A stretch of 53,479 nt of DNA from Oscillospiraceae bacterium (GCA_015068545.1 SVKH01000002.1:1-53479), one strand, 5' to 3'; counted from the first letter of the stretch, positions 1 to 8,931 are shown. The notes: generated by a model not told the origin, from the sequence alone. Made by a program: numbers and translations.

Positions 1-1
1 G

Positions 2-406
2 CTGTTGATTTCCTTTATCCGCAACAATACGCCATCCAGCCAATATTCCACCATAAATGTGAATCAGTCTATCGCTACTCTAAACCTTTTAATCACTTAT
101 ATGCAAGACAGGCTGAACACAAATGTCACCGTAGATGAACTGGTAAAATACAGCGGGCTTAACCGCACCGGAATAAACACACTTTTTAAACGCAATCTGA
201 ATATGAGCGTTATAGAGTATTTTATTCATATGAAGGTAGATGCGGCAAAGAAGTACCTGAGAGAGGATAACTACAACGTTACGCAGATTTCCGAGATATT
301 GGGGTACTCCAATATACACTACTTCTCCCGCCAGTTCAAAAAGATAACCGGCATGTCGCCTATTGAATACTCTACTTCAATCAAGGCTTTGGTTAATAAG
401 CTGTAA
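2..406 (+). CDS. AraC-family transcriptional regulator, C-terminal part (5' end outside window)
   Basis: This is the DNA-binding end of an AraC/XylS-type activator. The frame is open to the first base of the window, so the N-terminal sensing domain is missing; the TTG start in the ORF track is not a real start. Two helix-turn-helix units are visible. The first contains VDELVKYSGLNRTGINTLFK. The second ends in the family signature ISEILGYSNIHYFSRQFKKITGMSP. AraC regulators of this kind usually control sugar-use genes, so it may act on the convergent glycosidase/glycyl-radical operon, but that is inference. A hairpin terminator follows the stop codon. The family call is secure; the effector and target are unknown. 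Confidence 0.93.
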   Translation: MLISFIRNNTPSSQYSTINVNQSIATLNLLITYMQDRLNTNVTVDELVKYSGLNRTGINTLFKRNLNMSVIEYFIHMKVDAAKKYLREDNYNVTQISEILGYSNIHYFSRQFKKITGMSPIEYSTSIKALVNKL

Positions 407-419
407 GGTTACATAAAGC

Positions 420-487
420 AAAAAAATGCTGTCCTTTTAGAATATGTATCACGCTGTATACATACCTCTTGGGGACAGCTTTTTTAT
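420..487 (+). terminator. Rho-independent terminator after the AraC-type gene
   Basis: The arms GCTGTCC and GGACAGC bracket an inner inverted repeat (TATGTAT/ATACATA), and the right arm runs into TTTTTTA. An A-run precedes the left arm, so it could also stop minus-strand transcripts from the convergent operon. Confidence 0.8.
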
Positions 488-724
488 TTCCCAAAACTTG
501 CGTTTTCTACGAAATAAAAGTATTGTTTTAATGCCATATAAACTTTTTGGCTTTGCCAAAATGCACAGTGAGCGAACAAAGCGACCTGCTTCTTACCGCC
601 TATAACGGTTTATACTCCGTATCTTTAAGGGGAGGCGGCAAAGCCGCTTCATTCTGCTTTATATTATACCGAAAAGCTTCTTCCGTATTCACCCGATTTA
701 CAAGGCGAAAGACGGGCTTTAGCT
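488..724. other. Non-coding convergent gap with two mini-hairpins
   Basis: No credible gene is present. Two very short palindromes with three-base loops are visible: TTTTGGC-TTT-GCCAAAA near 548-564 and GCGGC-AAA-GCCGC at 635-647. They resemble the mini-hairpins in the 48.1-48.3 kb leader. No clear T-run follows either, so terminator function for the minus-strand operon is uncertain. The 79-aa ORF in the track here has no ribosome binding site or recognisable domain. Confidence 0.5.
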
Positions 725-1297
725 TTATACTAATTCAAACTCTGCAAAGAATTCAGGACGGTGGAAATCAGGCTCCTCCCATGTGATATCCGCAAAGCAT
801 CCCCAGTGAGGATGGTTGGTTGCATCGCCGCATTTATAGAAGTTACCTCTTAGCTTTGCGCCCTTGCCATGCTTGTAGGTTGGAAAGTACTTTTCTAAAA
901 ATTCTTTTGGAATCTTGTAGTCAATTTCCCATCTGTCATCAAAAATCTGAGTTTTTGCGCCCAAAGTGTCTATTTCCTTCGGATCAATCTTGACAGATTC
1001 CTCTCTGCAAGTAGAAAGAGATACATAAGTCGCTCCGTTTGGGTTTACTTCCACATTCATATAATGGTTGTCACCCTCGGCAAACGCCATATATATTTCC
1101 ATACAGCTATCCTTGTAAACGTCGCTGTTGTGCTGAGTTTCTACTGCACGCAGCTCTGTTTCGTAGGATACATAATGCACGTTGTATCCCTCATCATCAT
1201 ATCCGATAGTGATAATTGTTTTAGGATGCACACCGCTATCCTCCCAAGGATAGTGAGTTATTTCAAAGCTTGATCCTTCTCTTGTAATCTTATTCAT
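725..1297 (-). CDS. CBM9-like carbohydrate-binding protein, standalone
   Basis: A 190-residue protein made of a single domain resembling family 9 carbohydrate-binding modules (DOMON-type beta sandwich). Typical features are the mid-domain DSCMEIYMAF and NVEVNPNG stretches and the C-terminal PDFHRPEFFAEFEL ending. There is no signal peptide, so the protein is predicted to be cytoplasmic, which is unusual for a module normally attached to secreted enzymes. It is the last gene of the operon, ten bases after the TIM-barrel gene, with an AAGGAG site six bases before ATG. It may bind the sugar processed by the operon, or be an accessory subunit of the neighbouring hydrolase. Domain call good; role unknown. 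Confidence 0.8.
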   Translation of the reverse strand: MNKITREGSSFEITHYPWEDSGVHPKTIITIGYDDEGYNVHYVSYETELRAVETQHNSDVYKDSCMEIYMAFAEGDNHYMNVEVNPNGATYVSLSTCREESVKIDPKEIDTLGAKTQIFDDRWEIDYKIPKEFLEKYFPTYKHGKGAKLRGNFYKCGDATNHPHWGCFADITWEEPDFHRPEFFAEFELV

Positions 1298-1307
1298 ACT
1301 TTTCTCC

Positions 1308-3203
1308 TTAATCCTCGTATTCTACTTCTGCTATGTCTATACCTCTGCCCGGCACACGAACATAAAATGTATCATCGGTGCGTCTTAGAGGATATCCGTC
1401 AGGCTTTGTGATAATTTTGATATTCTTGATTTTTCTCTTTGATTTTACCTCAGGAAGTACATAGAAGTATTCCTCGTTACCTACAAATATCTTGGAAGTT
1501 TTTTCGCCTGTTTTTACTTCCAGAACATCACATTGTCCCTTTCCATGTCCTAGGGAAATGTTTGCATTTTCGTTAATTTCCTCTACTGCCTTTTCCATTA
1601 TTTCCTTAGATACAGGAGTGATTTCAAGAGGTCTTGGCCATCCTGATTCAACAGGATTTGTTATCTTGGAAACATCAACTGTGGCGATATCAGAGACATA
1701 GATAACCTTTCCGCCCTTATAGTTTTTAATAACTTCCTGCTCCTTTTGTGGCATTAGGGAGAAGTTTGTAACCACTATATCCCCTGTAATTCTATCAATG
1801 TTATCAATATGTACTATTCCGCCTATCTGAGCGCCATATTCCATCAGCCATGCCAACCACAGCGCGCTGTGCATATTACCGTTTTCGATAAGCGCGGTCA
1901 TTTCATTTTCCATTCTATTATCCGACCAAATGAAGGTTGCAGATACATTCTGTGCGTTTTCTGTGTAACCATTGTCTATTGAAAGACGTACAAATTCCCA
2001 GTCCTGCTCAGATAACGCATCACCAAGACAGAAGTGAGGACCATTTGTAATAGGAGCCCAAGCTCCGTCTGTTTTATATAGTTTTGCGAAATTCACCGCT
2101 GCTGCTCTTTGCATAGCCACAGGCATATGATGAAGAACATTCCACTGCTCCTGATTATCCCATATCATAAACAGCGGAGTTATTGCCATATCTCCAAGCT
2201 GTGCTCTTACGCACATAAGGTTTGCGGCAAATTCGTGATGGATAAGCCTTCTTCTTTCATATCCAAGCTCGTAATTGTGGTTGTCCTCGTATCCAAGGAT
2301 AGCAAGCGCAGAGGATGTGTCCTCTACTACAAAGTAGTCTGCTCCTGCCAGCTTTATGTATCTGTAATCGGTACCGTAACGGTAAAGAGCCTCAAGGGGA
2401 TCTCTTGTCCATGCGCTGTTTACCGCCACCTCAAGTCCTGCATCTTTTAATCCGCGAATGATTTTAACAAGGAATCCACCCCATCTTCTGCGGTAGAATT
2501 CTATCCATTCCTTACGCTTTTCCGCACGGATATATGCAACCTTATCGGTAACATCTGCCGGAATCTGTATGCCGGACTGTTCTATGGTATCGTCTGAGAA
2601 ATCCGCAAACCATATAGCATTTCTCGGTGATGACAAACCATCCGCCACCTGAACTCCGTCAAAGCCATAATCCTTACAGGTTTCTACAAGCTTTTTAAGA
2701 AGGTAATCTTCGTAATATGTACCGTCTGCAAACCTCTTTATCATAAATATACCGGTTTCATGTTCATCGGGATTGGTACAGCCTGCAATTAGCTCAGGAT
2801 GAAGCTCAGTAAACTTTTTAACTCCCTCAAGCTCCGGCTCAGCATCCATATCGAAAAAGCTGGCAAAAACCTTTATGCCGTGCTTTTGAAGCTCTGCAGT
2901 CAACTTCTTTAGCTCGTAGTTTGTCCAGTCCTGACGCATACGGTCATCATTACATGGATGACCTGCATAGGAGCACGCATAAGCAGGAAGAAGGTATTCT
3001 TCTTCCATACCTCTATGGGTATTAACAAAGTCTACACTTGTTAAGTGAAGAGATATTCTTTGTGGCACAAAGCCGATTTTTTTAAGATAGTCTGCAACGC
3101 CAAGGTCTTCCTTATCTTTGTCAAAGCCTATAAGCTCTATCCAGATTGAACTGTAAAACCCTTGTTTTTTTGTGCCAAAAAAGGCACCTCTTTTACCGTA
3201 CAT
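1308..3203 (-). CDS. Putative TIM-barrel glycoside hydrolase-like protein
   Basis: A 631-residue protein without signal peptide. The N-terminal two thirds read as a (beta/alpha)8 barrel: ISLHLTSVDF, IKVFASFFDMDAEPE, YGFDGVQVADGLSS, LEVAVNSAWTRDP and DYFVVEDTSSALAI fit successive strands ending in acidic residues. A smaller beta-rich domain follows (about 470-631). This resembles the uncharacterised 'hypothetical glycosyl hydrolase' barrels rather than a numbered family I can name. It starts with AGAGGA eight bases before ATG and lies 15 bases after the activase gene. Context (CBM9-like, rhamnosidase-like, GRE) suggests intracellular work on a sugar derivative. Substrate and catalytic residues are not assigned. 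Confidence 0.6.
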   Translation of the reverse strand: MYGKRGAFFGTKKQGFYSSIWIELIGFDKDKEDLGVADYLKKIGFVPQRISLHLTSVDFVNTHRGMEEEYLLPAYACSYAGHPCNDDRMRQDWTNYELKKLTAELQKHGIKVFASFFDMDAEPELEGVKKFTELHPELIAGCTNPDEHETGIFMIKRFADGTYYEDYLLKKLVETCKDYGFDGVQVADGLSSPRNAIWFADFSDDTIEQSGIQIPADVTDKVAYIRAEKRKEWIEFYRRRWGGFLVKIIRGLKDAGLEVAVNSAWTRDPLEALYRYGTDYRYIKLAGADYFVVEDTSSALAILGYEDNHNYELGYERRRLIHHEFAANLMCVRAQLGDMAITPLFMIWDNQEQWNVLHHMPVAMQRAAAVNFAKLYKTDGAWAPITNGPHFCLGDALSEQDWEFVRLSIDNGYTENAQNVSATFIWSDNRMENEMTALIENGNMHSALWLAWLMEYGAQIGGIVHIDNIDRITGDIVVTNFSLMPQKEQEVIKNYKGGKVIYVSDIATVDVSKITNPVESGWPRPLEITPVSKEIMEKAVEEINENANISLGHGKGQCDVLEVKTGEKTSKIFVGNEEYFYVLPEVKSKRKIKNIKIITKPDGYPLRRTDDTFYVRVPGRGIDIAEVEYED

Positions 3204-3218
3204 AGCTCTATTCCTCTC

Positions 3219-4100
3219 TTATATATCTTTACCCCGTACACCGTACGGGATGTTGTATTCTTTTATGATAGAGACCAGTTTTTTAAACTGCTCCTCTGAT
3301 GGTTGTTTGAAGTGATAATATTTATACTCCATTCCTGCCAAGGCGTATTTTGCGCCTGCCATTTCGTTGTATGGCAAAAGTTCTATGCTGACAAGATTTT
3401 CCGCATTTTTTACAAATTCGCAGGTGGCTCTCATGTTTTCTTCATCAGAATTTACGCCATCTATTACAGGTATTCGCACTGTAAACGGCACGCTTGACGC
3501 CATAAGCTGTCCGGCATTTTCCAGAATAAGCTCGTTAGTAACGCCTGTGTATTCCTTGTGCTTTTCACTATCCATTATCTTCAGGTCGTAAAACACAAAA
3601 TCCACTAGCTTCAATACTCTTGCGAAATCCTCTTTTTTGCCATAACCCGATGTTTCTATAACGCGACTGAGCGCAGAGGTTTTCTCCAGTACTTCGCATA
3701 AGAATTCGCTTTGCATCATAACCTCACCTCCGCTGAAGGTAAGTCCGCCTTTGCAGGCTTTTAAAAGATGCTCATATGACAGTAATTTCTTTGCAAGGTC
3801 CTCCGATTCCCATTCCACACCGCTTATTCGTATCAGATCCCTTGGGCAGTTGTACATACACTCACGACACAAAACACAGCCTGTTTCCTTATGAGTGCAG
3901 ACATTGGTGCATATTCCGCAGTGCAAGCATCCGTTTGGACTTTTTACTATACGCCTTTCAGGATCCCAGCCTTCAGGATTATGACACCAGCGACACCTTA
4001 GCGGACAGCCTTTAAAGAACACGTTTATACGCACTCCGTCCCCATCATGTACCGCAAATTCCTCAATTGAAAATATTGTACCTTTCATGTGTGATGCCAT
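3219..4100 (-). CDS. Glycyl-radical enzyme activating protein (radical SAM)
   Basis: A 293-residue PflA-type radical SAM activase that would place the glycyl radical on the partner GRE. The SAM-cluster motif CPLRCRWC sits at about residues 32-39. It is followed by an inserted ferredoxin-like segment with two Cys-rich groups (CLHCGICTNVC and CVLCRECMYNCP), as in activases of dehydratase/decarboxylase-type GREs but not PflA itself. The TFSGGEVMMQ glycine motif follows. It lies downstream of the GRE gene across a 415-base gap with tandem repeats. The start is ambiguous: AGGAG is only two bases before this ATG and fourteen before the next in-frame ATG (residue 5). Family assignment is very secure. 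Confidence 0.95.
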   Translation of the reverse strand: MASHMKGTIFSIEEFAVHDGDGVRINVFFKGCPLRCRWCHNPEGWDPERRIVKSPNGCLHCGICTNVCTHKETGCVLCRECMYNCPRDLIRISGVEWESEDLAKKLLSYEHLLKACKGGLTFSGGEVMMQSEFLCEVLEKTSALSRVIETSGYGKKEDFARVLKLVDFVFYDLKIMDSEKHKEYTGVTNELILENAGQLMASSVPFTVRIPVIDGVNSDEENMRATCEFVKNAENLVSIELLPYNEMAGAKYALAGMEYKYYHFKQPSEEQFKKLVSIIKEYNIPYGVRGKDI

Positions 4101-4165
4101 AACTCCTTTCAGCTAAAATAGATGCTCTCTTTTAATCCTATGCAAACCACCAAGCTACCGAATAT

Positions 4166-4510
4166 GGTAAAATGCAGAATGCTCCACTCTTTCCTCGGTT
4201 TGAGGCTTGGAAATTTCGCAGGTTGCCACCTTAGGTAGCGACAGCGTACATCGGTACTGTCAAACTGTCAAAGTGGTAAATTGCAGAACGCTCCACTCTT
4301 TCCTCGGTATGAGGCTTGGAAATTTCGCAGGTTGCCACCTTGAGTAGCGACGGCGTACGTTGACACTATCAAACTGTCAAAACGGTGAAATGCAGAAAAC
4401 TCCTATAACCTCGGTTTGAGGCTTGGAAATTTCGCAGATTGCCACCTTAAGCAGCGACGGCGTACGTTGGTACTCCGAGCTGAGAAAGGTGGTAAGATGC
4501 GGAAGAATCC
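4166..4510. repeat. Three tandem ~109-bp repeats plus partial fourth between GRE and activase genes
   Basis: Copies start at 4166, 4275 and 4384; a partial fourth begins at 4491 and runs into the 3' end of the GRE gene. The conserved core contains GAGGCTTGGAAATTTCGCAG, then TTGCCACCTT and a GCGACGGCGTAC-type end. Each copy carries a small palindrome (CCTC-n5-GAGG) and AGGTTGCCACCT. They would be transcribed within the operon mRNA on the minus strand. No ORF is conserved between copies, and there are no CRISPR-like spacers. Confidence 0.9.
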
Positions 4511-4515
4511 AAGTC

Positions 4516-6567
4516 TCACACCCCAAACTCGTGACGTTGGATAATTTGATCCTGATAGCATTTATCCATTTCTACAAAGTGACCACTCCATCCCCAAACG
4601 CGGACGATAAGGTCTTTATATTCCTCAGGATTTTCCTGTGCTTTTCTCATCTTCTCGTTGTTTACAGAATTGATTTGTAGCTGGTGGCCGCCTTCCTGAA
4701 TGTAGGAACGAACAAGAGTTGCCACCTTTTCAATAGAATCATCGCTGTTAAATACAGATTCGTGCAATTCAAATGTCATAGGGCCGCCGTTAACTGCATT
4801 TACAAGACTTGCCGGAGCAAATCCCTTTAATGCTGAGAATGGGCCTGCATTTGTGATGAAGAGTGACGGTGAGAAGTTTGCAGGAAGTGATGCTCCCTTA
4901 TCTCTTCCATCTGCTGTTGCGCTAAGGGTTTCTCCATGCCAAACATAGTACATGGCAGAACCTGTACCGGCACGGTAAATTCCGCCTCTTTCATTTTTGA
5001 TACCTTCCAGTGACTTTGCAAAAATATCAAGAACCTGATTTCCTATCTCGTTTGCGCTATCGTCTCTGCCGACTTTGTCAGCTTCGTTACGAAGAATATA
5101 TCTAAGCTCCTTATCTGTTTCAAAGTCATCTTTAAGACCTTCCAAAAGTCTTTCCTTGGTAATCTTGCCCTGCTTGAATATAAGGCTGTCGATGGCCGCT
5201 ATCTGGTCTACTGCACAAGAGTATCCTGTGCCATGAAGTCCGTAGTTATTGTATTTTGAGCCTTCGGAGAAATCTCTGCCTGCTTCTAGCGCCCCAACCT
5301 GCAACAATGACTGCATAGGTGATGGCTCTATAAACAAATTCTTGTGGGATGCTGTTATTTCCAGTGCCTTTTCCCTTACTGCCTTTGCATAAATTTCCAT
5401 AAACTCCTCTGTTGAGTTTATGTCATTCAACTGAGTTCTTATAATGTTGTTTGCAATATCAGCAAGAGGCATTGCACCAATGTTCGGGATATCCATAGCT
5501 ATATTTGGAACTATAAACTCCCAGCAAGCTGCAACGGAGTATTCTCTTGCATCCTCTATATCGTAGCCCACCTTAACTAGTCCCGGAATTACGATATCGT
5601 CATTTGCGTATTGTGGGAAACCTACTCCGATTTTTGTAAGCTCGGTACCCTTTTCGTACAGGTCAAGAGGTGTGTTTTTGTCAACACGCAGGTTAATCTT
5701 AGGATCTATCATACGAAGCTCACGGCTTGCTTCCATACTCATATATGTAAGCTCATTCACCGCAGAAGATCCGTCTCTCTTAACTCCGCCAAGCATCATG
5801 CTCTGTCCGTTATCGCCCCATGCCAAGCTCCAGTATAGGTCAGAGTCTCGGTTAAAGGACAGGAAGAAATCCTCAATCAGGTCAAGGGCTGTTTCTTCTG
5901 TAAGGATACCTCTTTCAATATCATTTTTATAGAATGGATATGCCCATTGGTCAAATCTGCCCACAGTGTTGTGGTAGCACCATGATGCCCAATGTGCAAA
6001 GTGAACAATTCTGAACAGTTGGAAAGCTTCTTCCAAAGTATCCGCACCGTGTCTTATAATGCGTCTTAAGGTCGCTGCATCATCACTCTTTCCTTGTCTA
6101 TCCATTTCGTCTGCATACTTGTCAGCAAATTTCTCGACAGCGTCAATAGTTCTGTTTGTCATGGCAACATACTCAGGATCTGCCTTTTTCCCGTTTTCAA
6201 GACGTGCTCTTCTTCCTTCTAAGCCTTCCTTCAAAACTGTATAGTAGTCCCATGCAAGGTTTGTAACCTTTCCTCTTTCGTGTACCCAGTGAGTCTTTTT
6301 AATTTCTTCCATTTCACCTTCTGCATAGATGTCCGGAAAGTCGATTATGGTACGCATACCCTGAATTCTGGTGTCTTCTAAAAGCACAGGCTTTTCCATG
6401 TCTAGAAACATCTCTAGTCTTACTGTGGCTCTTTCCATATAAGATAGGCTACGATCGTTAATCTTTGACAAGACTTCTGCTCTTTCCGCTTCTGTCAGGT
6501 CTCTTCTTAGTTTTCTGTGTTCTCTTGATTTAATCATATCAAGCTGTCTTTGGATTCTTTCTTTCAT
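4516..6567 (-). CDS. Glycyl radical enzyme of unknown substrate (PFL/dehydratase superfamily)
   Basis: A 683-residue glycyl radical enzyme. The superfamily core is clear: MMLGGVKRDG, LTYMSMEAS, GVGFPQYANDD, EDAREYSVAACWEF with the predicted thiyl Cys348 and Glu350 (C-x-E, as in dehydratase-type GREs), and the C-terminal glycyl loop RVWGWSGHF with predicted radical Gly659. The Cys-to-Gly distance matches pyruvate formate-lyase, but the protein is shorter at the N-terminus than the usual 750-850 residues. Trp next to Cys and the RVWGWS loop are unlike the sequences I know for PFL, CutC, HypD, glycerol or benzylsuccinate enzymes. AAGGAGA lies upstream of ATG. It sits between a rhamnosidase-like gene and the activase, with no microcompartment genes, so sugar-derived C-O or C-C cleavage is inferred. 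Substrate unknown. Confidence 0.93.
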   Translation of the reverse strand: MKERIQRQLDMIKSREHRKLRRDLTEAERAEVLSKINDRSLSYMERATVRLEMFLDMEKPVLLEDTRIQGMRTIIDFPDIYAEGEMEEIKKTHWVHERGKVTNLAWDYYTVLKEGLEGRRARLENGKKADPEYVAMTNRTIDAVEKFADKYADEMDRQGKSDDAATLRRIIRHGADTLEEAFQLFRIVHFAHWASWCYHNTVGRFDQWAYPFYKNDIERGILTEETALDLIEDFFLSFNRDSDLYWSLAWGDNGQSMMLGGVKRDGSSAVNELTYMSMEASRELRMIDPKINLRVDKNTPLDLYEKGTELTKIGVGFPQYANDDIVIPGLVKVGYDIEDAREYSVAACWEFIVPNIAMDIPNIGAMPLADIANNIIRTQLNDINSTEEFMEIYAKAVREKALEITASHKNLFIEPSPMQSLLQVGALEAGRDFSEGSKYNNYGLHGTGYSCAVDQIAAIDSLIFKQGKITKERLLEGLKDDFETDKELRYILRNEADKVGRDDSANEIGNQVLDIFAKSLEGIKNERGGIYRAGTGSAMYYVWHGETLSATADGRDKGASLPANFSPSLFITNAGPFSALKGFAPASLVNAVNGGPMTFELHESVFNSDDSIEKVATLVRSYIQEGGHQLQINSVNNEKMRKAQENPEEYKDLIVRVWGWSGHFVEMDKCYQDQIIQRHEFGV

Positions 6568-6588
6568 ACTATCTACTCTCCTTTTCTA

Positions 6589-8727
6589 TTATTTTATACT
6601 GATTTTTCCCGTACCTGCGATTTCCTTTGTTTCGCCTGCAAATGTAAATTCTGCGCTCACACCCTCCGGAATCCGGTAAGAAAATTCGTTGTTTTCAAAT
6701 TTAACTGCTATATCGCCCTTTGGCGTTGGTACCACACATTTAAACCTTTTATATGTTTCAAAATCAGGTTTTATAAGGACTTTATCAAATCCTTTTTCGA
6801 TAGGCTTGATGCCTGCAATGCCCATTGGCAAAAGCACATTTGCAATAGCTGACCAACCGTGACACCAGCTTACATAGCTAGGTGTCTTACCGGTATATTC
6901 TGTGACTTTGTCATATTCCTCACCAAAGCAACATTCATTCAGTGTTGTTGCTCCGGCATCCAGCATTGTAGCAAAATACTTCATCAGCCTTTCGGTCATT
7001 CTTGCAGTTTTGCCCATATTTATATCTCGTTCGCCAACATGGTACTGAATCTGCATATGCTCTGTCTTATCGTAAGCTTTATGCAGATAATCATCTGACA
7101 AAAGTCCTGCTACCTTTGGCTCGATATCGGCTATCATATCGGTATACTTCTTTTCTGATGCGCTGTCCCCCGCAAGCTGAGCTGCAAGATGAACCGTCTT
7201 TAAGGACATCAGATACAGGTCATTAAGGTATGGATCCACACCTACAAACCGGTTAAGCTCCACCATCCACAGATCACCTAGAGGATTTTCCGGTACATCG
7301 ATAAGTCCCTCCGAATTTGTCTTGGAGATTAAGAAGTCCACTGCCTTTTCCAGACTTTCCTTAAACTCAAGGACAAACTCCCTTTTGCCGGTATAGTAAT
7401 AATAGTCGTAAAACCCTATCACATACCATGCCACATAGTCCCACAGCATAGATGTGCCAACGCCGTAAACCGACGGAACTCCGCCACAAGGTAGCTGTAC
7501 CTTTTTCGCTTCACGCATGGAGAACTCAAAAAGGTCGGTATCGGCAAAGCTGTAATAGTTGATTAATGCGCACATTCTCGCATCACCTATCCAGAAGAAT
7601 CTGTCTCGCTTTACCGCATCAATAAGGTATTCCTGCATACAGTAGTGTAGAGTTCTCTCTCCTGCCTCGTAAAGTGCGTTCATCTTCTCGTTTTCACACT
7701 CAAAGTATCCACGTCTTGCCACAGGATAAAGGGAGGTTTTTACCGAGAAACCGCTTGCCAAAACCGGTGCGGTACTGTCGAAAAACTCTACCCGCACATA
7801 GCGGAAGCCAACTCTCATTCTTGATTGGAACTCATGCTCGCCGGCAAATACTCTGTATTCCTCGCGGAGCATTTTATTAGTTAGTATTTCACGAACCTGC
7901 TCTCCCATGGCTTCGTCCACGGTTTCGCCATAGTACAAGCGGAAGGATGTCGGTTTTTCCGATTTTATTTTCAACCTGAAGTATCCTACTACCTCTATGC
8001 CCATATCCACTATAAAGCTTGGGCCTGTAAATCTTTCGGTCTTTTCTATGTAAATGCCGTCATCTTTTTGGACAGCGTTATTTTCGATTATTGTATATTC
8101 TTTATGAACTTTATCAAGGTGAGGAGTATTCACTCTCTTAACATATTCCTCGCCCATAATTTCTGCCACTTCTTTTTCTACCACATACTCTACCGGCTTT
8201 GCTGTGTAGAATGGAGATGCACAGCCCTTTGGCACACTGCCGTAAAAGAAGTTTGCTGTGGCAAGGGTAGGAATAAGTATATCAGGATCGGTACCCGGCT
8301 TTGTCCACCACTGGTAATCGCCTGCCGCAGACATATCAAGCTCGGCGGCATTTTCCCATGCGGAATCGTCATAATCCTGATCAAGCCATCCCCATTTTTC
8401 GCATTCTGCGACTTTCCAGTCTTTGTCGGAAACTACAACGGTCTCTCCATCCACTACCATTTCAAAGGCAAAGCCACGGTGTCCGCAATGGTTTATGCCA
8501 TGCACCGCCAGTGAGTTTATTCCCTCTATTACAAAAGGAGTTACGTCATAGTCACGCACATTGCACCATTCATCTATGGACGCTACTATTCTGCCGTTCA
8601 CAAAAAGCTCATACCCTGTGTCTACGAACACTCTTATGTATGCCTTTTCCGGCTTTTTTGAAAGTTCAACTGTCCTTCTGAAAAAACCCTCATTAGGATT
8701 CTTTCCCCATATATTTTTAAGTTTCAT
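6589..8727 (-). CDS. Alpha-L-rhamnosidase-like (GH78-type) glycosidase
   Basis: A 712-residue protein with N-terminal beta-sandwich domains (VDTGYELFVNGR; VVGYFRLKI) and an (alpha/alpha)6 catalytic domain typical of bacterial alpha-L-rhamnosidases, including DAVKRDRFFWIGD. In characterised GH78 enzymes the matching stretch has a general-acid Glu after Arg; here it is Asp, so activity or specificity may differ. No signal peptide, hence cytoplasmic. I chose ATG at 8727 over the track start at 8781: GGGAGGG lies just upstream, and the predicted promoter would start transcription near 8779, inside the longer reading frame. It is the first gene of the GRE operon, 21 bases before the GRE. Family good, sugar uncertain. 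Confidence 0.85.
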   Translation of the reverse strand: MKLKNIWGKNPNEGFFRRTVELSKKPEKAYIRVFVDTGYELFVNGRIVASIDEWCNVRDYDVTPFVIEGINSLAVHGINHCGHRGFAFEMVVDGETVVVSDKDWKVAECEKWGWLDQDYDDSAWENAAELDMSAAGDYQWWTKPGTDPDILIPTLATANFFYGSVPKGCASPFYTAKPVEYVVEKEVAEIMGEEYVKRVNTPHLDKVHKEYTIIENNAVQKDDGIYIEKTERFTGPSFIVDMGIEVVGYFRLKIKSEKPTSFRLYYGETVDEAMGEQVREILTNKMLREEYRVFAGEHEFQSRMRVGFRYVRVEFFDSTAPVLASGFSVKTSLYPVARRGYFECENEKMNALYEAGERTLHYCMQEYLIDAVKRDRFFWIGDARMCALINYYSFADTDLFEFSMREAKKVQLPCGGVPSVYGVGTSMLWDYVAWYVIGFYDYYYYTGKREFVLEFKESLEKAVDFLISKTNSEGLIDVPENPLGDLWMVELNRFVGVDPYLNDLYLMSLKTVHLAAQLAGDSASEKKYTDMIADIEPKVAGLLSDDYLHKAYDKTEHMQIQYHVGERDINMGKTARMTERLMKYFATMLDAGATTLNECCFGEEYDKVTEYTGKTPSYVSWCHGWSAIANVLLPMGIAGIKPIEKGFDKVLIKPDFETYKRFKCVVPTPKGDIAVKFENNEFSYRIPEGVSAEFTFAGETKEIAGTGKISIK

Positions 8728-8785
8728 AATCGCCCTCCCAAGAAGCACAAAATCCATGTATAATTCTTTCATTACATACAATTAC

Positions 8786-8814
8786 ATAATAGCATAAAAG
8801 CTAGATAAATACAA
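8786..8814 (-). promoter_or_regulatory. Predicted sigma-A promoter of the GRE/glycosidase operon
   Basis: On the minus strand TTGTAT and TATTAT are separated by 17 bases, about 60 bases upstream of the chosen ATG at 8727. The spacing and hexamers are close to consensus. Confidence 0.6.
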
Positions 8815-8895
8815 TACTTTCTTAGAATAATTTGTTGCATTTTTGTCCGTTTTTTTGATACTTTTTATCGTCGTTTTTCACAATACTTTTTGTAG

Positions 8896-8931
8896 AAAAA
8901 TAGCGTAGCAGTTATCCAAGCTGCTACGCTA
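8896..8931 (-). terminator. Terminator of the GLUG/GH5-like operon
   Basis: Perfect 11-bp inverted repeat TAGCGTAGCAG/CTGCTACGCTA (8901-8911 and 8921-8931), followed on the minus strand by TTTTT. It ends the 8974 gene and insulates the downstream GRE operon. Confidence 0.92.

Noticed and set aside
4166-4510. CRISPR array
   Set aside because: Repeats are long, contiguous and imperfect with no spacers, and no cas genes are present.
8728-8781. Upstream start of the rhamnosidase-like gene
   Set aside because: No ribosome site; a predicted promoter places the transcript start at about 8779, and GGGAGGG supports the ATG at 8727.
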